Shown piece after piece: positions 58,701 through 64,000 of a stretch of DNA of 64,000 nucleotides. Each line of letters starts with the position of its first letter. The first letter of the stretch is position 1. Below the pieces are notes generated by a model. That model searched no databases, was not told where the DNA came from, and saw nothing but the letters and a program-made list of their open reading frames with translations. Origin of the DNA: Rhypophila decipiens (taxonomy: Eukaryota; Ascomycota; Sordariomycetes; Sordariales; Naviculisporaceae); NCBI GenBank assembly GCA_033297075.1, contig MU858162.1:1-64000 (forward strand). Reading direction: 5' to 3'. A program made the position numbers and the translations under genes.

Positions 58701-60606
58701 TCAATAGCTGCCGGAAAAACCTTTGGGGTGGCCCCAAAGGCCAATCTCTACTTGATAAAGGCCATGTCTGGCGTTTATTACAAGGACCCAGCTACGGTGC
58801 CCCCAGGGGTGAACAAACCAGTGGGTCTTGCCATGGTCACACGACTGGCTTTTGAAAAGATTATGAATAAGATTTTTCTAGAGGTAACTAGAGGCGGAAT
58901 CCCTCCAGCGAAAAGCTTTATTGTCATCGCCATTCAGCTGGGTTCCTACAGGACGCGACCCCTCCCTGCGGGGGGTTGGGAGACTGATCAGGAGTGGAGG
59001 GATACCTGGAATGAGTGGCGCAACAAGCTCGATGCGCTGGGGGTAACCTTCGTCTTCGCAAGTTCAAACGCTGGCTTTGAACCCCGAACCGGAGGACCAA
59101 AATATTACCAGGAAGACCTCGCAGTCGCTGGATGGATAGGCCAAGACAGTCCTGCCATATTGGTTGGTGGTGTGTACCCCGATGGCTCACTTTGGGAAGG
59201 CACTACGCCATCGGACCCACGTCGGAACGGCGCCCAAATCAGCATCTACGGCCGAGCATGGGACCAGTCGGCCTTCGTTGCTGGTTCGGCCAGTGACAGG
59301 ATTGACGTAAGACATGATCTAGCGGGCTGCAGCGGTGCTGCCGCACAGGTGGTGAGTTTGATAGTCGCCACTGTGAGTTGGAGGATAACCTCTCGGGATG
59401 CTAACAAATCATTAAACAACATTTACAGGCCGGCCTCGTTGCCTACTTTCTGGCCTATCCTTGGCCTGCGGGCACGAACCCGTTTGACCCCACAGACACG
59501 TCAAAAACGGTTGGAAAGCGGATGAAAGAATATCTGATTAGCGCCTCGTACCGACGAGTCCCAGACATTTTTGCTATCATCGGATACGCCCTACGTCAAG
59601 GAGGCGAGATTGAGCACGCCGGTTTCGATGAATTTCCTTACTATCCCCCCAGTTGGATAAATACTGCGTACAATCTGGCCGAGGGCCCACAACGGTGTCT
59701 TGCCGTTGGCTCCTTGCCAGCGGGACGTTTTGGAGCTGCCGCCGACGGTGGTTATCCCGACACCTGCCCCGTCCCGGCTGTTGTTCCTGGAAACGACGCG
59801 ACCTGGACTGGCACTGCCCTGACGGCTGCAAGCACATATTCAGCCCCAGACCTTCCAACAACATTGAGTTGGACGATCACGAGCGAGAGCACGACCTTTG
59901 TCTCGGTAGTCACATGGGCGCCCAGCTCGACCTCGACATCCGCAACTCGACCTCGACATACTCAAACTCGAGCACAAGTTCGACTGCTCCTCTGATAACC
60001 TGGTCGAGATCATTCGACCTCACCTCGACGACCTCTACGACCGTTACGCTAGCCACAGCCACCATAGTCGAGAACCCAGACCCCTCCTCCATCGTGTGCT
60101 CGGGTTCCGACTTGTCCCCGGACGGGCAAGAATTGGACCACGACACGGCATATGCAGCCATAACCGCTCGGGAATTCTGCGTCGGCGGCGCGGACGGCAC
60201 CTACGGCGGGTACTTCCCCAACGGAGTCCCCGACACCCTGCCAAGAAGCGAGGAAATAGACGGATTCTCATGGCTCTCGCTGCGCTACTACCCAGGCCAG
60301 GTCCCCGGCGACCCGAGCAACTTTACCGGAGTAGTCTACGAAGCCGGCTTCCGGCGAAACTACGAGCCCGACCCACATCCAGGCGAGTAGACGATCCCCA
60401 AGTGCCAGGTCATGTTTAAGAAACTCGTTGAGACGTGCAAGGGTGGATTCTATGGCGGTTTTGCCCTTGATCAGAATGGTGTCGAATGGATACTTGATGC
60501 TGTTCATTGGGACAACAACACGAAAGCGCCATATTGTTGGGACAAGGAAGATCCCGAGAAGGCCTGTTACGATTGGCACACCTCGTCATGGGGGGGTTCC
60601 AAGTAA
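55723..60606 (+). CDS. Very large secreted subtilisin-like (S8) protease, modular
   Basis: Exons 55723-55783, 55846-59351 and 59429 onward. The signal peptide is MVNVTSLLLAALLWAWGVFG. Residues 25-330 are Ser/Thr/Pro-rich and mucin-like, with a 23-residue tandem repeat. Residues 355-640 form a cysteine-containing domain I do not recognise, ending in a helix-like stretch (WLVKVIISVLRLIIRGIAL). The protease domain follows: Asp888 in FIIDTGF, His967 in GHGMMM, Asn1095 in SSNAG and Ser1183 in GCSGAAAQVAGLVAY, a full subtilase set with unusual flanks. The exon-3 frame stops at 59995 (1377 residues). Coding-like sequence continues in another frame to a stop at 60390, and after it to 60606. Introns at 59909-60073 and 60333-60390 would restore one frame; otherwise the tail is broken. 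Confidence 0.7.
56397..56640. repeat. 69-base in-frame tandem repeat in the protease gene
   Basis: About three and a half copies of a 69-base unit encode WSITGPSSGSPSSSPV and a short SPSP linker. The two central copies are nearly identical, so recent duplication or gene conversion is likely. Copy number may vary between strains without changing the frame. Confidence 0.85.
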
Positions 60607-61242
60607 ACGACAAAAGAATACGGACTGCAAATGGTATAAATGGTATTGATGGCTGAAAACTCTCGGTCTTCTTTCTTATTTTCTTGAGGTTATGGTTTCT
60701 AAAACTACTTGAAACTCAATAAGCTTGTAGAGAAGAAGATTAGCCTTAGAATAGTAGTACCTTTTCAAAGAAAACCTGTAGCGAATGCTCGTTTATCTGG
60801 TGATATTGTATCTGCATGTTTTTGCGGTCCTCGGGGGGTTTTCTTTTTGGTTTTTTTTGTTCACCCACTTGGCTTCCATAAAGCAAGTGGCTGGCTGGAG
60901 TTTGAATTTCCTGTGCTAGCTTCTGCTGTGAGCGAGAAAAGTATGTATATGTATCAAGACGAGTAAAAGTCTCTTGAGTTCTTTGGTAAATGTCCCACTT
61001 TCTTGTTTGGGATTCATGGGAGAGGTGGTTATAAATAGCTTAGCTCTACCACTATACGCCGAGCTAGAGAATATCTAGACGCCGCCTATCAACTGAACCT
61101 CGTTCCCCTTTATATAGAATGATCCATGGGCACTACCTATACTATATTAGCTCCTTTGCTTTTACTTTTTTACTGTCTTGTTCGGGGCCTGAGAAATAGG
61201 CACCAGTCTTCATACACACAAGCACCCCTCTCGTATAATAGA
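60607..61242. other. Gene-free stretch
   Basis: AT-rich; nothing recognisable before the minisatellite. Confidence 0.35.
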
Positions 61243-61690
61243 AGATGCCTTGGCTAGCTAGAGGAAATGACTTGGCCGGTTGTAACACATGGCATAATTC
61301 GCTAGAATAGATAACTTGAATGGCTGGAATAGATGCCTCGACTAGCACGACTAAATGCCTTACGATGCCTTATTTGACTGGAATAGATGCCGTACCTTGC
61401 TAGAATTCAGACTTGTCTGGCTAGAGGAGATACCCTGGCTAACTAGAATATATGCCCTCTTTAGCTAGAATAAATACCTTGTCTAGCCGGGGCAGCTACC
61501 TTAATATATCTGAATAAATGCATCAACTTTCCTGATGAAATATCTTTACTCGGTGAAATAAATGCTCTGGCTAACTGGAATAAATGCCTTGTTTGGCTGG
61601 AATAGATGACCTGTCTGTGGGGAATAAATGCCATATAATGGATGCCCCGATTGGGCTGGAGCCTGGAGGAGATACTTCAACTAGGCTAGA
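61243..61690. repeat. Degenerate minisatellite with TAGAATAAATGCC units
   Basis: At least a dozen imperfect units of about 22-26 bases follow the pattern GGCTAGAATAAATGCCTTGTC (for example near 61436, 61457, 61576, 61597). Divergence between copies is high, so the array is old. Confidence 0.7.
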
Positions 61691-61906
61691 AGTGAAAGTG
61701 AACTGACTGGTGCTTGTTCTCATATGAAAGTATTGCGCCGCTCTATCAAGTCACCGGTATTGCGGCTGTGTCTCATCATTGATCAAGGTCCCGGTTACAT
61801 TTCAAGGCTGCAATGCTATCCTAAGGCTCGCTAAAATCCCACACGGTCTATAATGATAACATTTCGCTTTTTGAGACCCCATTTCTTTATTTTATGCCAA
61901 GTCCCT

Positions 61907-63264
61907 CTATTGCCGAATGGGCAGCTCCTCGCCCTTCTTCTCCTCCCCGTTCTTGGCGGCGGCTGGGGGCGCCCCGGGATAACGGGAGCCCTTGTCCTTG
62001 ACTTTCTTGACCTTCTTCGGCGGGGGCGGGTAGGCCTTGAGGGCGACATCCTGCCATTCCTTGTTGGCTTCGAACGCCTCGCGGATCGGCTTGATCAGAT
62101 CATTGAGGCCGGTTGAGATGGCATGTTTGAGCAGTTGTGGGGTCAACTATTACACCAGCGGTTAGTCAGGGGCTCTGCTAGGGTGGCAACAGGGCAGTCA
62201 AAACTTACAACATCGTTTTGGTAGTCCTCGTTCATCTGCTGCACGCTAGTGTAGACCAGCGGTTCTTGTCCGTCTGGCCGCTCAATCCTGAGCTGCTTCT
62301 TGCCACCCTTGAGAGCGGATACGGGCAGGAGGACGAACTCTGCCAGCGCCAGCATGCCGTTGCCTTCAACCTTCTGGGGCACAGCCTCGGCCTTGCGGAC
62401 CTTCTTCGTGACCACCTCGGGAGCGTCGAGCAGATCGATTTTGCTGTCCTCGTCGCTAGAGCTCATCTTGCTGCCTTGTAAACCGGGTACCATGGGGTTC
62501 ATGAGATGTGCGCGCTGGCGGTAGCCAATCTTGGGCAGCCACTCCTTGGCCGCCGTGAACAGTTTCCTCTGATCGACACCGCCGAATTGGGCATCGCAGT
62601 CCAGGTGCTGCTCGTCGAGAACCTGCAAAATGGGGTAGAGGAGACCGCTGAGAGGGGCATTCGAAGTCTGCTTGACGACCTCGGCGCCAGCCTTCTTGGC
62701 GTCGTGCTCGGAAACGAGGGAGGAGAGGCGGTAGACGTCCATGCAGTAGTCGGGGCTTTTTTGGTAGGAAGATCCGAGCACGAAGCGTAGCTTCTCCGTG
62801 TTGACGCCGACGGACTCGAGCGTGGCTTTTATGATGAATTCGTAGTACTTGGCCCGATTCTCGACCAGCTCGAGCGGGGCCTTGAGGTTGTCGAGGAAGC
62901 CATGGATGTCGGCGAGGAGGACGGTCACGTCGCACCCGGCGGCGAGGTACTGGGCGATCTTGACGGCGGGAACAAAGTAGCCGGCATGTGGCTTTCCGGT
63001 TGTTGCGGTGCCTATTTAATATCCAACGTCGGGTCAGTTTGGCGTTTCCGTTATTTTTTGGCCAATATTTGGCGTCTGTCACTGGCGCCCCGAAATCGCT
63101 CCTTGGGCTTCAATCCGTCGAGAGCGGGGGAGGGGTCAAACACAACACTTACCCCAGTAGATTTTGGGGTCGCGGCCCTCGGCCAGAATGTTCTCAATGA
63201 TCTCGGGATTGAGGAACTCGGCGAGGTTCTCACTGATGAGACCAAGTCTCTGCTTGGCGTCCAT
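61907..63264 (-). CDS. Cytoplasmic tyrosyl-tRNA synthetase
   Basis: Exons 63264-63153, 63011-62209 and 62146-61907 give 384 residues, as expected for fungal cytosolic enzymes. The class I signatures are in place: KPHAGY (residues 44-49), the HIGH equivalent, and KMSSS (219-223). The YxxxQ-type tyrosine pocket is represented by YCMDVYRLSS and DAQFGGVDQRKLF. The C-terminal tail after residue 345 is lysine/proline-rich (PPPPKKVKKVKDKG), a low-complexity arm often found in fungal enzymes for tRNA binding. The protein charges tRNA-Tyr with tyrosine in the cytosol. The introns (141 and 62 bases) have GTAAGT donors. This is an essential housekeeping gene and a reliable anchor for synteny. Confidence 0.95.
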
Positions 63265-63620
63265 GTTGGCGGCGTTGCGTCGTGAGGAGGATATCCGGAG
63301 GAAGAGGTGGGCAGGAGAACAAATACACTATCACGGCCAGTCATGAGGGTTGGTGACTGTGTCAGTCTTATCGATAAGATCAATTGGCGGATGAGTCATC
63401 CGGGCTGGAGGCTTGGCGTCATGGTACGGGGTACCTCGCAGTGTATACGGAATACGAACCTCACCGGACTCACCTCCCCTGGAAGCACAACCTGAACTTG
63501 AGAATATTCAACTGACTCAATGGCCGTATAGGTTCGTTTCAAGATGACTACAAGTCTCGTATTCAAGGGTCCAAAACATCGAATCCAAGCCAAGTCCTGC
63601 CCTCCTCCCGATACCGTCAT
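63265..63620. other. Spacer upstream of the synthetase
   Basis: About 350 bases with no TATA box or gene that I can see. It is the promoter of the synthetase and the 3' end of the next gene. Confidence 0.35.
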
Positions 63621-64000
63621 TCAAGGCTCACCTGGCCAGATCTGATCCGCCAATTCCCTAACCAACTTCAATTTATTCACCATGTCCTCCCTCGTAACCG
63701 AATTGCCCAAATGATGGCTCGCAAATCCACACTGAGGACTGATCCCCATCCTCTTGAGCGCCTCCTCCCGCGTTTGCCCCGAGCCTTTGGCAACCCAATC
63801 AGCCGCCTCGAACACTCGTTTCTTCATCTCCTGCACATCCTCCAGCTCGGGGAATTTACTCGTGATAACGCCCACAATCACATTTTTGTTTCTGGGCAAA
63901 TGGACCAACGGCTCGAAACCGCCCGCCCGCTCGGTATCATACTCTAGAAAGTATGTGTCCGCGTCAATGTCATTGAAGAGTTTCTTGGCAACGGCATCAT
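63621..64000 (-). CDS. MetE-like (cobalamin-independent methionine synthase type) methyltransferase, partial
   Basis: The frame is open from the window edge to a stop at 63621, giving the last 126 residues. The conserved MetE/UROD-fold C-terminus is clear: FLEYDTERAGGFEPL, then NKNVIVGVITSKFPELED, then ISPQCGFAS, where the cysteine is a zinc ligand. Short stand-alone MetE-like proteins in fungi act on methyl donors and thiols, but many are uncharacterised. The 5' part lies beyond base 64000, so start, introns and full length are unknown. This is not the full-length methionine synthase unless further exons are found upstream. Confidence 0.75.
   Translation of the reverse strand, partial: DAVAKKLFNDIDADTYFLEYDTERAGGFEPLVHLPRNKNVIVGVITSKFPELEDVQEMKKRVFEAADWVAKGSGQTREEALKRMGISPQCGFASHHLGNSVTREDMVNKLKLVRELADQIWPGEP

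Noticed and set aside
13025..60606. A single metabolite cluster joining tyrosinase and the UstYa-like gene
   Set aside because: The genes are about 40 kb apart with unrelated carbohydrate-active, HET, transporter and housekeeping-type genes between them.

Overview
The window reads as nuclear DNA of a filamentous ascomycete (Pezizomycotina; Sordariomycete-like gene content, species not determinable from sequence alone). Genes carry short introns with GT..AG ends and fungal branch-point motifs (CTAAC, CTGAC). Many 5' leaders are pyrimidine-rich. Typical fungal families are present: NACHT-type NLRs, HET, PTH11-like rhodopsin-domain receptor, UstYa-like DUF3328, GH28, GH16, fasciclin and tyrosinase. 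All gene models below were spliced by eye.

1-31 kb is accessory in character. It holds a Helitron/PIF1-helicase remnant, a truncated NLR, an amino-acid permease diverging from a zinc-finger protein, a rhodopsin-domain membrane protein, a secreted tyrosinase, a full-length NLR bracketed by a ~105-128 bp direct repeat, a GH28 pectin-degrading enzyme, a HET protein, a short telomere-like repeat, a frame-disrupted leucine-rich protein, a tRNA-like relic, a GH16 glucanase and a glycosylated membrane protein. Two NLRs, one HET gene and a detached NLR 3' end within 23 kb look like a non-self-recognition neighbourhood subject to turnover.

31-43 kb holds surface and small-protein genes: a proline-rich fasciclin protein, a LURP-one-related protein, a ten-helix TDT/SLAC1-like transporter, three small genes (two with signal peptides, one with ten cysteines) and a GNAT acetyltransferase.

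43-49 kb is a 5.7 kb stretch without a recognisable gene, ending in a long CT-rich leader before a glutamine-rich conserved-looking protein. An aldo-keto reductase follows.

54-60.6 kb holds the most unusual pair: a UstYa-like (DUF3328) protein next to a very large, multi-domain, secreted subtilisin-like protease with a mucin-like repeat region, a cysteine-containing middle domain I do not recognise, a complete D/H/N/S catalytic set, and a broken or oddly spliced tail. UstYa proteins act in fungal RiPP pathways, but no precursor peptide was recognised nearby.

61-64 kb returns to core genes (cytoplasmic tyrosyl-tRNA synthetase, MetE-like methyltransferase) after a degenerate minisatellite.
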